A stretch of 64,000 nt of DNA, taken from NCBI GenBank assembly GCA_937958995.1, contig CALGAP010000010.1, positions 124,001 to 188,000 on the forward strand, written 5' to 3'. Below the pieces are notes generated by a model that had not been told where the DNA came from, did not search any database, and saw only the letters and a list, made by a program, of their open reading frames with translations. This document shows, piece by piece, positions 26,455 to 34,950 of this stretch; within the stretch, counting starts at the first letter, position 1, and each line of letters opens with the position of its first letter. Source of the DNA: an uncultured Chitinophagaceae bacterium. GTDB lineage: Bacteria; Bacteroidota; Bacteroidia; Chitinophagales; Chitinophagaceae. The translations under genes were made by a program, and so were the position numbers.

Positions 26455-27516
26455 CTAATGCACAATAGCTGCGTACGACTTCAGGCTTTCTGCCAGAGTT
26501 TGGTTTTCCTGTGGAGTACCAATGGTGATACGCAGACAGCCTTCGCAGAGAATCACATTGCTCCTGTCGCGCACTACGATACCTTGCGCCAGCAGGTAGT
26601 CATAGATTTCTTTTGCATGGGTAACTTTCACCAGCAGGAAGTTGGCATCAGAAGGATATATCTTCTGCACTACCGGCAACGCTTCGAGTGTCGCCCGCAA
26701 TTCTTCTCGTTGCTGTACGATATCCCTGATCATGCTGTTCACCTGTTCCACTTCATCCAATGCCTGCATGGCAAGTTCCTGCGAAGCCTGGTTGATATTG
26801 TAGGGTGGTTTTATCTTATTCATCACCGCAATGATCTCTTCCGAAGCAAAGGTCATACCGATGCGGAGAGCAGCCAGTCCCCAGGCCTTCGATAGTGTCT
26901 GCATCACAGCCAGGTTGGGATAGTCATTCAACTCCTGCGTGAATGACCTGAAGCGGGAAAAATTAATATATGCCTCATCAATCACTACCAGTCCAAAATA
27001 GTTGTTGAGGATGATCTCAATATCTTCCCGCAACAATGAATTGCCGGTAGGGTTGTTGGGCGAGCATAAGAAGATCAGCTTGGTATTGTCGTCAACGGCC
27101 TCCTCAATGGCGGGCAGGTCGAGCTGAAATACAGGCGTGAGAGGAACTTTCTTGACCGCCACATTGTTGATGTTGGCGCTCACTTCGTACATACCATAGG
27201 TGGGCGGACAAATAATGATATTGTCGATGCCTGGCTCACAAAAGGCGCGCAGCAATACATCGATGCACTCATCACTGCCATTGCCGAGGAAAGTGTTCCC
27301 CACGGGCACGCCCTTGATAGCGGATAATTTTTCCTTCAGTTTGAGTTGCAGCGGATCAGGATAACGGTTATACCATTTCGTCAGCGGCGAACCATAACTA
27401 TTCTCATTCGCATCGAGGAAAATACGGGCCTCTCCCTTAAACTCATCACGCGCGGATGAGTAGGGGACGAGTTTTTTGATATTTTCCCGAAGGAGGTTAT
27501 TCAGATCAAAGCTCAT
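26455..27516 (-). CDS. hisC: Histidinol-phosphate aminotransferase
   Basis: This 353-residue fold-type I PLP enzyme of the HisC family has FLDANENSYG at the N terminus, LCSPNNPTGN, VIDEAYINFS, the PLP lysine in TLSKAWGLAALRIG, and the C-terminal Arg region LRITIGTPQENQ. It converts imidazole-acetol phosphate to histidinol phosphate using glutamate. It sits 47 bp upstream of hisB and 77 bp downstream of hisD on the minus strand, in one transcription unit. Confidence 0.96.
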   Translation of the reverse strand: MSFDLNNLLRENIKKLVPYSSARDEFKGEARIFLDANENSYGSPLTKWYNRYPDPLQLKLKEKLSAIKGVPVGNTFLGNGSDECIDVLLRAFCEPGIDNIIICPPTYGMYEVSANINNVAVKKVPLTPVFQLDLPAIEEAVDDNTKLIFLCSPNNPTGNSLLREDIEIILNNYFGLVVIDEAYINFSRFRSFTQELNDYPNLAVMQTLSKAWGLAALRIGMTFASEEIIAVMNKIKPPYNINQASQELAMQALDEVEQVNSMIRDIVQQREELRATLEALPVVQKIYPSDANFLLVKVTHAKEIYDYLLAQGIVVRDRSNVILCEGCLRITIGTPQENQTLAESLKSYAAIVH

Positions 27517-27593
27517 TTTTATGTATTTGAAGCACGGCTGGTGCTACGGGTTAAAACTCCATTTGACAAGGTCCGGGAGCGAATAAGCAACTC

Positions 27594-28877
27594 TTAGTTA
27601 TTTTCCCGCAACCTGATCTTTACAGCTTCAGCATGAGCCTGCAAACCCTCCGCTTCCGCCATCATAATCACCGTGTTGCTGATATTTTTCAATCCTGCTG
27701 CACTTAACTGCTGGAATGTGATTTTTTTCACAAAACTATCCACACTAACACCGCTATACATACGCGCATAGCCGTTGGTGGGAAGTGTATGATTGGTGCC
27801 GCTGGCATAGTCGCCTACGCTTTCGGGTGAATAATGGCCCAGGAAGACAGAACCGGCATTCACAATCTTTTCCGCAAAATCGGAAGCGTTCTCGCAGCTG
27901 AGGATCAAATGTTCGGGTGCATATTCATTCAGCAATTCGATAGCTTCGGCTGCGTTGCGCGTGATCACCATCTTGCTGTTATGCAGGGCCTGTGCGATGA
28001 TGTCCTTTCGGGGAAGTGCGGCAGCTTGTTTGTCGAGTTCGGCCTGTACCTTTCTCACCAGTTCTTCGCTGTCGCTCACTAAAATCACCTGGCTGTCGGC
28101 GCCGTGTTCAGCCTGGCTCAAAAGATCTGCAGCCACGAAGGCGGCGTTGGCGCTGGAATCGGCTAGTATGGCCACTTCACTGGGACCAGCGGGCATATCG
28201 ATAGCCACCCCTTCGCGCTGCACCAATTGTTTGGCATAGTTCACATACTGATTGCCTGGGCCGAATATTTTGGAAACCTTTGGTATGGATTCGGTGCCGT
28301 ATGTCATGGCCGCAATTGCCTGCACGCCGCCAACGCGGAACACTTTGGTGATGCCCACTGCTTTTGCAGCAAACAAAATAACATCTGGAATTTTACCGTT
28401 GGCATCGGGCGGAGTACACAAGATAATTTCCTTGCAGCCGGCCAGTTTGGCAGGCACACCTAGCATCAACACGGTCGAGAAAAGAGGAGCGGTGCCGCCG
28501 GGAATGTATAGGCCAACTTTTTCAATAGCCACATTTTTGCGCCAGCACAATACGCCGGGCATGGTTTCTACCGGTTGACTTTCTACAATCTGAGCTTTGT
28601 GAAAGGTCTCGATATTCACACGTGCGGATAAGATCGCGGCTTTCAGTTTCGGATCAAGAGCAGCTTGTGCGGCCGCAAATTCTTCTGGGCTCGCAGCCAG
28701 CTCCTGCACATCGGCTTTATCGAATTGTCGGGTGAACCGGCGAACGGCTTCATCACCTTTTTCTTTAACCTCCTGGAGAATATTTTTTACAGATGCTTCC
28801 AGGGAACCGGTTTCCATCACGGGTCTCCGGGTCAGTGCTTCCCATTCGGGCCTTGAAGGATATTTGTGTAGCTGCAT
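27594..28877 (-). CDS. hisD: Histidinol dehydrogenase
   Basis: The 427-residue HisD performs the last two oxidations of histidine synthesis (histidinol to histidine, NAD and zinc dependent). Visible family segments are GLYIPGGTAPLFSTVLMLGVPA, the pyrophosphate-binding GPGNQYVNYAKQLV, DMPAGPSEVAILAD, QAEHGADSQV with the zinc-ligand Gln and His, and EHLILSCE with SVFLGHYSPESVGDYASG near the C terminus. It is the second gene of the operon, 96 bp after hisG. Confidence 0.97.
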   Translation of the reverse strand: MQLHKYPSRPEWEALTRRPVMETGSLEASVKNILQEVKEKGDEAVRRFTRQFDKADVQELAASPEEFAAAQAALDPKLKAAILSARVNIETFHKAQIVESQPVETMPGVLCWRKNVAIEKVGLYIPGGTAPLFSTVLMLGVPAKLAGCKEIILCTPPDANGKIPDVILFAAKAVGITKVFRVGGVQAIAAMTYGTESIPKVSKIFGPGNQYVNYAKQLVQREGVAIDMPAGPSEVAILADSSANAAFVAADLLSQAEHGADSQVILVSDSEELVRKVQAELDKQAAALPRKDIIAQALHNSKMVITRNAAEAIELLNEYAPEHLILSCENASDFAEKIVNAGSVFLGHYSPESVGDYASGTNHTLPTNGYARMYSGVSVDSFVKKITFQQLSAAGLKNISNTVIMMAEAEGLQAHAEAVKIRLRENN

Positions 28878-28973
28878 GGTTATTGCTCTTGTTTGAACCT
28901 TTTGGGCTCGTAAAACTTATTTTTGAAATTGATTGGTTTTTTATTATTTGATTTTGGGTGCTTGTCACCCCAC

Positions 28974-29831
28974 TCAAATAATCATCTTCTCAATCGGCAC
29001 CACCAGTATGCCCTGTGCGCCCGCGGCTTTCAATTGCTCAATTATGTCCCAGAAAGTATCTTCACTCAACACGCTGTGCACGCTGCTCCATCCTTCCTGC
29101 GCCAGTGGCAACACGGTCGGACTCTTCATTCCGGGAAGTAGTTGGATGATCTCCGGCAAACGCTCATTCGGCGCATTGAGCAAGATATATTTATTATGCT
29201 TAGCTTTCCTGACACTGCGGATACGGAACAGTAATTTGTCAAGCAATTTCGCTACTTCAGGCTGCAATGCATGATTCCTGATCAGCACTGCCTGTGATTG
29301 CATGATCACCTCCACTTCTTTCAGGCCATTCATCAGCAAAGTGGAACCGCTGCTTACGAGGTCGGCCACCACATCGGCTAGACCGATACCGGGAGCAATC
29401 TCAACAGAGCCGCTGATCTCATGAATTTCGGCCTTCACATTGTTTTTTTCCAGGAATTCATGCACCAGGTATGGATAGCTGGTGGCAATGCGTTTCCCCT
29501 GTAATGACTGAATGCCCTTGTACTCCTGGTTGCGCGGTATAGCCACAGATAAACGGCATTTCCCAAAACCCAGTCGTTCCACGATCTCTGCCTTCTTGTT
29601 TTTTTCAAACAGCACATTCTCGCCTACAATTCCAATATCGGCAACGCCATCTTCTACGTATTGCGGAATATCATCATCGCGCAGGAAAAAAACTTCCAGC
29701 GGAAAATTATCCGACTCGGTTTTCAGCCGGTCCTTTACATTGCGCAAATCGATGCCGCATTCTTTCAAAAGCTGTACCGAATCGTCGTATAAACGCCCGG
29801 ATTTCTGTATCGCAATTTTAAGTTTCATCAA
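28974..29831 (-). CDS. hisG: ATP phosphoribosyltransferase, long form
   Basis: This 285-residue HisG joins ATP and PRPP in the committed first step of histidine synthesis. The N-terminal catalytic part begins LKIAIQKSGRLYDDSVQLL and contains the PRPP-binding DLVSSGSTLLMNGL. The extra C-terminal domain (about 210-285), typical of the long hexameric form, provides allosteric feedback by histidine, so no HisZ partner is needed. The gene starts about 55 nt after an attenuator terminator and is the first structural gene of hisGDCB. Confidence 0.97.
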   Translation of the reverse strand: MMKLKIAIQKSGRLYDDSVQLLKECGIDLRNVKDRLKTESDNFPLEVFFLRDDDIPQYVEDGVADIGIVGENVLFEKNKKAEIVERLGFGKCRLSVAIPRNQEYKGIQSLQGKRIATSYPYLVHEFLEKNNVKAEIHEISGSVEIAPGIGLADVVADLVSSGSTLLMNGLKEVEVIMQSQAVLIRNHALQPEVAKLLDKLLFRIRSVRKAKHNKYILLNAPNERLPEIIQLLPGMKSPTVLPLAQEGWSSVHSVLSEDTFWDIIEQLKAAGAQGILVVPIEKMII

Positions 29832-29885
29832 GTTAGAAGTTATTGTATTTCATTCGAACATCGATTGTTTCTGCCACAAAAAGCA

Positions 29886-29912
29886 GGAGGCTTACCTCAC
29901 TGGTAAGCCTCC
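29886..29912 (-). terminator. Attenuator terminator of the his operon
   Basis: A perfect 11-bp stem (arms 29886-29896 and 29902-29912) with a 5-nt loop is followed on the minus strand by TGCTTTTTG. The 5' arm in the RNA contains GGCUUACC. That can instead pair with GGUAGGCC at 29944-29951, which overlaps the leader-peptide stop codon (8 pairs, one G-U). The two pairings are mutually exclusive, as expected for terminator and antiterminator. Confidence 0.88.
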
Positions 29913-29946
29913 ACTTATATCTTGTCGCGCAAAAAGCACCACCGGC

Positions 29947-30000
29947 CTACCTGGAAGGGTAAGTGATATGATGATGACGTATGCGCTTGGAATTCTTCAT
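29947..30000 (-). CDS. hisL: Histidine leader peptide MKNSKRIRHHHITYPSR
   Basis: A 17-codon minus-strand ORF upstream of hisG has three consecutive His codons (codons 9-11), then ends in TAG within the antiterminator strand. A ribosome stalled at the His codons for lack of charged tRNA-His would leave GGUAGGCC free to sequester the terminator arm, so hisGDCB would be read. When histidine is plentiful the ribosome reaches the stop, covers that strand and lets the terminator form. The arrangement matches classical attenuation known from enterobacterial his operons. The name hisL is by analogy. Confidence 0.88.
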   Translation of the reverse strand: MKNSKRIRHHHITYPSR

Positions 30001-30009
30001 AATGAGGGG

Positions 30010-30040
30010 CAAAAATAAGGGTAACGGGTGAAAATGCGAA
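30010..30040 (-). promoter_or_regulatory. Promoter of the his leader-hisGDCB operon
   Basis: TATTTTTG (30010-30017, minus strand) fits TAnnTTTG and ends only 9 nt before the leader-peptide ATG at 30000. The -33 position shows TTCG (30037-30040) after 19 nt, a partial match. The leader message would have almost no 5' UTR. Confidence 0.55.
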
Positions 30041-30243
30041 AAAAAGCTGGATCGGGGAACTGTGAGGGAAGATGGAAGCGGAAGCAGGGAGGGGGAAGGA
30101 GAGAATCGTGGGCGAGGAAGGCAACGAATCAAAAATGCGGTCGCGAACTTACGTGCCATTGGTCAACATGCTGTTATAAAATAAGAGATTAATTACAATG
30201 CAAAAGGAAGTAACTTTCTGCTTAAATCTTTTACGCGCTGCAT

Positions 30244-31074
30244 ATGAAAAATACGTTGACCAACTGCATCTTGCCAATTCTTATTTTCACGATATCCTGC
30301 AACTCGCCACAGGAGAAAGCCGCGGAGACAGCCAGTCCCACCGCCGATTCCATGAAACTGGTATGGAGCGATGAATTTGATTATACCGGTCTGCCCGACA
30401 GCACGCGTTGGGGGTATGATGTGGGTGGTCATGGCTGGGGAAATAATGAACTGCAGTTTTATACGGCCAACAGAACGGAAAATGCCCGTGTAGAAAACGG
30501 ACATCTTATCATCGAGGCTCGCCGCGAAAATTGGGAGAAACGTGAATATACGTCGGCCAGACTGATCACCAAGGGAAAGGGCGACTGGCAATATGGCCGT
30601 GTGGAAGTGCGCGCCAAATTACCGCGCGGCAGGGGCACCTGGCCTGCTATCTGGATGCTGGCTTCCACCACGCCGCTCAACTGGCCCGACGATGGTGAAA
30701 TTGACATTATGGAGCATGTAGGTTTTGCGCAGGGAAAAATTCATGGCACGGTGCATACGAAAAAGTACAATCATATCCAGGGCACCCAGCGTGGCGATAC
30801 CATCAGGGTGGATGATTGCTCCGAAAATTTTCATGTGTATTCTGTTGAGTGGGATAGCACAAGGTTGCAGGTGGCCGTTGATGGCAATGTGTATTTCACA
30901 TTCGATAACGAAGGTTCAGGTTATGATGCCTGGCCTTTTGATCAACCCTTCCACCTGTTGCTGAATATTGCGGTGGGTGGCAACTGGGGCGGACAACAGG
31001 GAGTAGATACCACCATCTGGCCGCAAAAAATGGAAATAGACTATGTGAGAGTATATCAGAAGCAAAAGCGGTAG
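30244..31074 (+). CDS. GH16 family beta-glucanase (laminarinase-like) lipoprotein
   Basis: This 276-residue lipoprotein has a lipobox ending in Cys19 (FTISC), then a Ser/Thr linker, then one GH16 jelly-roll domain. Family features are VWSDEFDYTGLPDSTRWGYD, ELQFYTANRTENARV, YGRVEVRAKLPRGRGTWPAIW and the catalytic signature EIDIMEHVG with both Glu residues. These point to beta-1,3- or 1,3-1,4-glucan cleavage at the cell surface or in the periplasm. It stands alone without SusCD genes, so it is not part of a full polysaccharide-utilisation locus. It is divergent from the his leader across about 240 bp. Confidence 0.94.
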   Translation: MKNTLTNCILPILIFTISCNSPQEKAAETASPTADSMKLVWSDEFDYTGLPDSTRWGYDVGGHGWGNNELQFYTANRTENARVENGHLIIEARRENWEKREYTSARLITKGKGDWQYGRVEVRAKLPRGRGTWPAIWMLASTTPLNWPDDGEIDIMEHVGFAQGKIHGTVHTKKYNHIQGTQRGDTIRVDDCSENFHVYSVEWDSTRLQVAVDGNVYFTFDNEGSGYDAWPFDQPFHLLLNIAVGGNWGGQQGVDTTIWPQKMEIDYVRVYQKQKR

Positions 31075-31141
31075 ATCCAAAGGACACGATTGTATTTTGT
31101 CGTCTTACGGCTTGCTAACTTCGAAACAAAAACTGCATGAT

Positions 31142-33556
31142 ATGAGAACTGCACTATTTGTCGTTTTTTTCCTGATCGTCTCTTATGCCCATTCGCAGGG
31201 CGACGGTTATAAAACACCTCCCAAAGAAATTGCCGAGCTGCTGCTGGCCAAACCTACACCCGGCGTAAGCATTGACAGTAAGGCCGAATGGATGTTGCTG
31301 ATGGAGCGAAACAGTTATCCTTCGGTAGAAGAACTGGCACAGCCGGAATTGAAGATTGCTGGTATGCGTATCAACCCGAACAATTTCGGGCCGAGCCGCC
31401 AGAATTTTATCAACGATTTTGTGCTGAAGAATATCAAGACCGGGAAAGAATTTAAGGTTGCCGGTCTTCCCAGTCCATTACTCGCCAGCAATGTTTCCTG
31501 GAGTCCCGGCGAAAAGAAGATCGCATTTACCAACACCACCAACCAGCGTGTGGATTTGTACGTGATTGATGTGGCTACGCAGAAAGCCACCAAAATCAAT
31601 AAGCAGCCGCTTAATGTGATTCTTGGTGCTGATTTCACCTGGGTGGATGACTATACCATTTTGTACAAAGTGGCGCACAAACCCGCATCTGCTGCTCCCA
31701 GCAAGCCGCTGATGCCGCTCGGTCCTGCCGTGCAGGAAAACCTGGGCAAAGCCGCACCCAGCCGCACCTACCAGGACCTGATCAAATCGCCCTATGATGA
31801 GCAGTTGTTTGAATTCTACGCCACTGCGCAATTAGTGAAGAATGTAAATGGAGTAGAAACAAAAATCGGCGAGCCGGCTATTTACACCAGCCTGAATGTT
31901 TCTCCCGATAAGAAATATATGCTCGTGCGCACACTGCGTAAACCATTCTCATACCTGGTGCCTGCACAACGCTTTCCTTCGACCGTGAGCGTGCATGATA
32001 TCAATGGTAAGCTGGTGAAGAAACTCGCTGAATTGCCCTCGGGCGAGACCTCACCCACGGGCTACGACAATGTGCAGATGGTGCCACGTAGTTTTGACTG
32101 GCGCGACGACGAGCCCGCCACCATCACCTGGTGCGAGCCCCTGGATAGTGGTCTCATCCGCAAAAACGTGGAATATCACGATGCCGTATATGCGCTGAGC
32201 GCGCCATTTACCGGGCAACCCAGGGAATTGTTTAAAACACAAATGCGTTTCCGCAATATTTTGTGGGGCAATGAAACCGTGGCCCTGGTGAGTGAGGGTC
32301 TTACCGGTAAACAAACCACGCGGCTGCACCGCTATAATCCTTCGACCGGTGAGTTGACCCTGCTGATACAACGCAATACCACCGACGCTTACAATGACCC
32401 CGGCAGCCCGGTGATGACAAAGAATAAATATGGCCGCCTGGTGGTGCAGACTATCGAGAACAATGCGAAGCTGCTGATGAACAATACCACCGGCGCATCG
32501 CCGAAAGGTGATATGCCCTTCCTGGCGAAATTTGATCTTAACACCAAACAAAGCGAGATCATCTGGCGCTGCAGCGAAGGTGTGTTTGAAGTGGTGACTG
32601 ATGTGCTGGATGCGGAAAAGCTGGTATTGCTTACCCGTCGCGAGACACAGACCGAAGTGCCGAACTACTTCATCAGGAACCTTGTGCTGCGCGTACCCGA
32701 TAAACCGATTACCAGTTTCAAAAATCCATACCCTCAACTTGAGGGTATTACCAAAGAAAAGATCTACTACAAGCGCGCCGATGGCATTGATCTCACCGGC
32801 AACTTGTACTTACCCAAGGGATATGATCCGAAAAAAGATAAGCCGCTGCCTGTGCTGATCTGGGCTTATCCGCGCGAATTCAACTCTGCCGCCGATGCGG
32901 CGCAGGTGCGTGGCAGTAAGTACAGGTTCACTAGCATCAGTTGGGGCTCGCCCATTTATTGGGTTACGCAGGGATATGCGGTGCTCGATAATGCCGAAAT
33001 GCCCATCGTGGCCACCAGCGCTGATAAGAAGCCCAATGATAATTTCGTGGAACAATTGCGCATGAATGCAGAAGCGGCCATCAACAAACTCGACGAAATG
33101 GGAGTGGGCGACAGGAACAGGGTGGCGATCGGGGGTCATAGCTATGGCGCCTTCATGACTGCTAACCTGCTGGCGCACACGAACCTGTTTAAAGCCGGAT
33201 TAGCACGTAGCGGCGCCTATAACCGCTCGCTTACGCCATTCGGTTTCCAGAACGAGGATCGCACTTATTGGGACGCGCCCGAGCTGTATTTCAATATGAG
33301 CCCGTTCAGCTTTGCCAACAAAATAAAAACACCCTTATTGCTGATTCATGGAGAGATGGACGATAACCCGGGCACTTTCCCTATACAGAGCGAGCGCCTG
33401 TTTAATGCAATCAAGGGCTTTGGCGGCACCGTTCGCTATGTGTCATTGCCTTATGAAGCACATAGCTATCGCGGCAGGGAAAATATCCTGCACATGTTGT
33501 ACGAGCAGAATGCATGGCTGGAGAAATATGTGAAAAATGCGGATAAAACACCGTAG
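31142..33556 (+). CDS. S9 family serine peptidase, glutamyl-endopeptidase-like (S9D)
   Basis: The 804-residue exported protein has a signal peptide (MRTALFVVFFLIVSYAHSQG), then a seven-bladed beta-propeller-type region (about 60-540), then an alpha/beta-hydrolase domain. The nucleophile elbow is GGHSYGAFM, the Asp lies in HGEMDDNPGT and the His in YEAHSY. The segment RSGAYNRSLTPFGFQNEDR closely recalls plant chloroplast glutamyl endopeptidase (CGEP), which suggests cleavage after Glu or a related specificity rather than after Pro. ATG 31142 is chosen because it opens the signal peptide. Probably a periplasmic peptide-degrading enzyme. Confidence 0.92.
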   Translation: MRTALFVVFFLIVSYAHSQGDGYKTPPKEIAELLLAKPTPGVSIDSKAEWMLLMERNSYPSVEELAQPELKIAGMRINPNNFGPSRQNFINDFVLKNIKTGKEFKVAGLPSPLLASNVSWSPGEKKIAFTNTTNQRVDLYVIDVATQKATKINKQPLNVILGADFTWVDDYTILYKVAHKPASAAPSKPLMPLGPAVQENLGKAAPSRTYQDLIKSPYDEQLFEFYATAQLVKNVNGVETKIGEPAIYTSLNVSPDKKYMLVRTLRKPFSYLVPAQRFPSTVSVHDINGKLVKKLAELPSGETSPTGYDNVQMVPRSFDWRDDEPATITWCEPLDSGLIRKNVEYHDAVYALSAPFTGQPRELFKTQMRFRNILWGNETVALVSEGLTGKQTTRLHRYNPSTGELTLLIQRNTTDAYNDPGSPVMTKNKYGRLVVQTIENNAKLLMNNTTGASPKGDMPFLAKFDLNTKQSEIIWRCSEGVFEVVTDVLDAEKLVLLTRRETQTEVPNYFIRNLVLRVPDKPITSFKNPYPQLEGITKEKIYYKRADGIDLTGNLYLPKGYDPKKDKPLPVLIWAYPREFNSAADAAQVRGSKYRFTSISWGSPIYWVTQGYAVLDNAEMPIVATSADKKPNDNFVEQLRMNAEAAINKLDEMGVGDRNRVAIGGHSYGAFMTANLLAHTNLFKAGLARSGAYNRSLTPFGFQNEDRTYWDAPELYFNMSPFSFANKIKTPLLLIHGEMDDNPGTFPIQSERLFNAIKGFGGTVRYVSLPYEAHSYRGRENILHMLYEQNAWLEKYVKNADKTP

Positions 33557-33641
33557 CAGGCACCGACAAGAAAGGTTTTTAGGGGAAATGTTCTATATTT
33601 AAAACATGTTAAAGAATGTATTTCAAAGAATTTCCCCGATT

Positions 33642-34595
33642 ATGAAGACAAGACTGATCACATTTTTGCTTTTGGCCATATGGTATCCCGCAAGTGCACA
33701 TTTGCGGGATACTAGTTTTACAGAACAAGACATAACGCTGACTACCAGCAGCGGTGAAATACAGGGCACGTTAACGCTTCCCGCATCAACCGGTGGTCCG
33801 GTGGCATTGATCATCGCCGGTTCTGGTCCCACCGATCGCAATGGCAACAGCCCGTACACTCAAAACAATGCTTACCAGATGCTGGCGCGCGAACTCGCCA
33901 AACAGGGAGTGGCTTTCGTGAGGTACGACAAGCGCGGAGTTGCCAGGAGTACGGGCGCGGCAAAGAGTGAAGCGGATCTTCGTTTTGAAGATTATATCAA
34001 CGATGCCATTGGCTGGATTGAATTGTTGAAAAAGGATAATCGTTTCAAATCGGTAGTCGTAATCGGTCATAGCGAAGGCTCGCTGATAGGCATGGTGGCG
34101 GCGCAGCGTGGTGGCGCCAACAAATATGTTTCTATTGCAGGCTCGGGCAAGCCCATAGATGAAATTCTGAAAGAGCAACTGAAAGCGAATTCGGAACAAA
34201 TTCACGATCTGGCTGTGCCTGTACTCGACAGCCTGAAACAAGGGCACCAGGTGAAAAATGTTGACCGGCAGTTATTCATGCTTTTCCGCCCAAGCGTGCA
34301 GCCTTATATCATTTCGTGGATGAAGTATGATCCGCAAGCTGAAATTAAGAAACTCAAAATTCCTGTTCTGATAGTGCAGGGCACCCGGGATATACAAGTG
34401 CCCACGGAAAATGCAAGGATGCTGAACACAGCTTTGCCGGCTTCGCAGCTGGTGATTGTGCAGGATATGAATCATGTGTTGAAAATCGTTGACAGTGATG
34501 ACCGCGCGGCCAACCAGGCAACCTATGGTGAACCGATGCGCCCATTGGCACCAGGACTGGCGGGTGCGATCGCAAAATTTGCACTCAAGTCTTAG
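33642..34595 (+). CDS. Secreted alpha/beta hydrolase
   Basis: This 317-residue protein has a signal peptide (MKTRLITFLLLAIWYPASA) and an alpha/beta-hydrolase fold. The oxyanion region is ALIIAGSGPTDRNGN, the nucleophile elbow GHSEGS, the acid IVQGTRDIQVP, and the catalytic His in DMNHVLK. The layout resembles the serine aminopeptidase/esterase group often annotated as acyl-CoA thioester hydrolase/BAAT-like. The true substrate is not evident. An in-frame ATG at 33606 would add 12 residues ahead of the signal peptide and is less likely. It lies 85 bp after the S9 peptidase gene. Confidence 0.87.
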   Translation: MKTRLITFLLLAIWYPASAHLRDTSFTEQDITLTTSSGEIQGTLTLPASTGGPVALIIAGSGPTDRNGNSPYTQNNAYQMLARELAKQGVAFVRYDKRGVARSTGAAKSEADLRFEDYINDAIGWIELLKKDNRFKSVVVIGHSEGSLIGMVAAQRGGANKYVSIAGSGKPIDEILKEQLKANSEQIHDLAVPVLDSLKQGHQVKNVDRQLFMLFRPSVQPYIISWMKYDPQAEIKKLKIPVLIVQGTRDIQVPTENARMLNTALPASQLVIVQDMNHVLKIVDSDDRAANQATYGEPMRPLAPGLAGAIAKFALKS

Positions 34596-34647
34596 TTTTC
34601 CTATACAATTATATCTCCCTTTGCCCTCAAACTTGTAATTTTTGCGA

Positions 34648-34920
34648 ATGATGCAGACTTTCGTTATCAACGTTAGCGGCAAAGTGCAGGGTGTCTATTA
34701 CCGGCAAAGCGCAAAGCAAAAAGCGCAGGAACTGGGAGTTACCGGTTTTGTAAAAAATTTGCCCGACGGCAGTGTATTGCTGGTAGCCACCGGCCACAGC
34801 AAACAATTGAATGCATTGGTAGAATGGTGCCGCAAAGGTCCGCCTGCAGCGCGTGTTACGAATGTAGATGTGAAGGAAGGAGATCCCCAATACTTTGACA
34901 GCTTTACGATTTCGCGATAA
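34648..34920 (+). CDS. acyP: Acylphosphatase
   Basis: This small 90-residue ferredoxin-like-fold enzyme hydrolyses acyl phosphates. Both catalytic residues are present: the Arg in GKVQGVYYRQSA and the Asn in GFVKNLPDGSV. The cradle G-x-V-Q-G-V motif is intact. ATG 34648 follows TTTTTGCGA closely, so the message may have almost no leader; ATG 34651 is an alternative start. The physiological role of bacterial acylphosphatases is uncertain. Confidence 0.94.
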   Translation: MMQTFVINVSGKVQGVYYRQSAKQKAQELGVTGFVKNLPDGSVLLVATGHSKQLNALVEWCRKGPPAARVTNVDVKEGDPQYFDSFTISR

Positions 34921-34950
34921 TAATTATTCAAAAGATAAATACATAAAACC

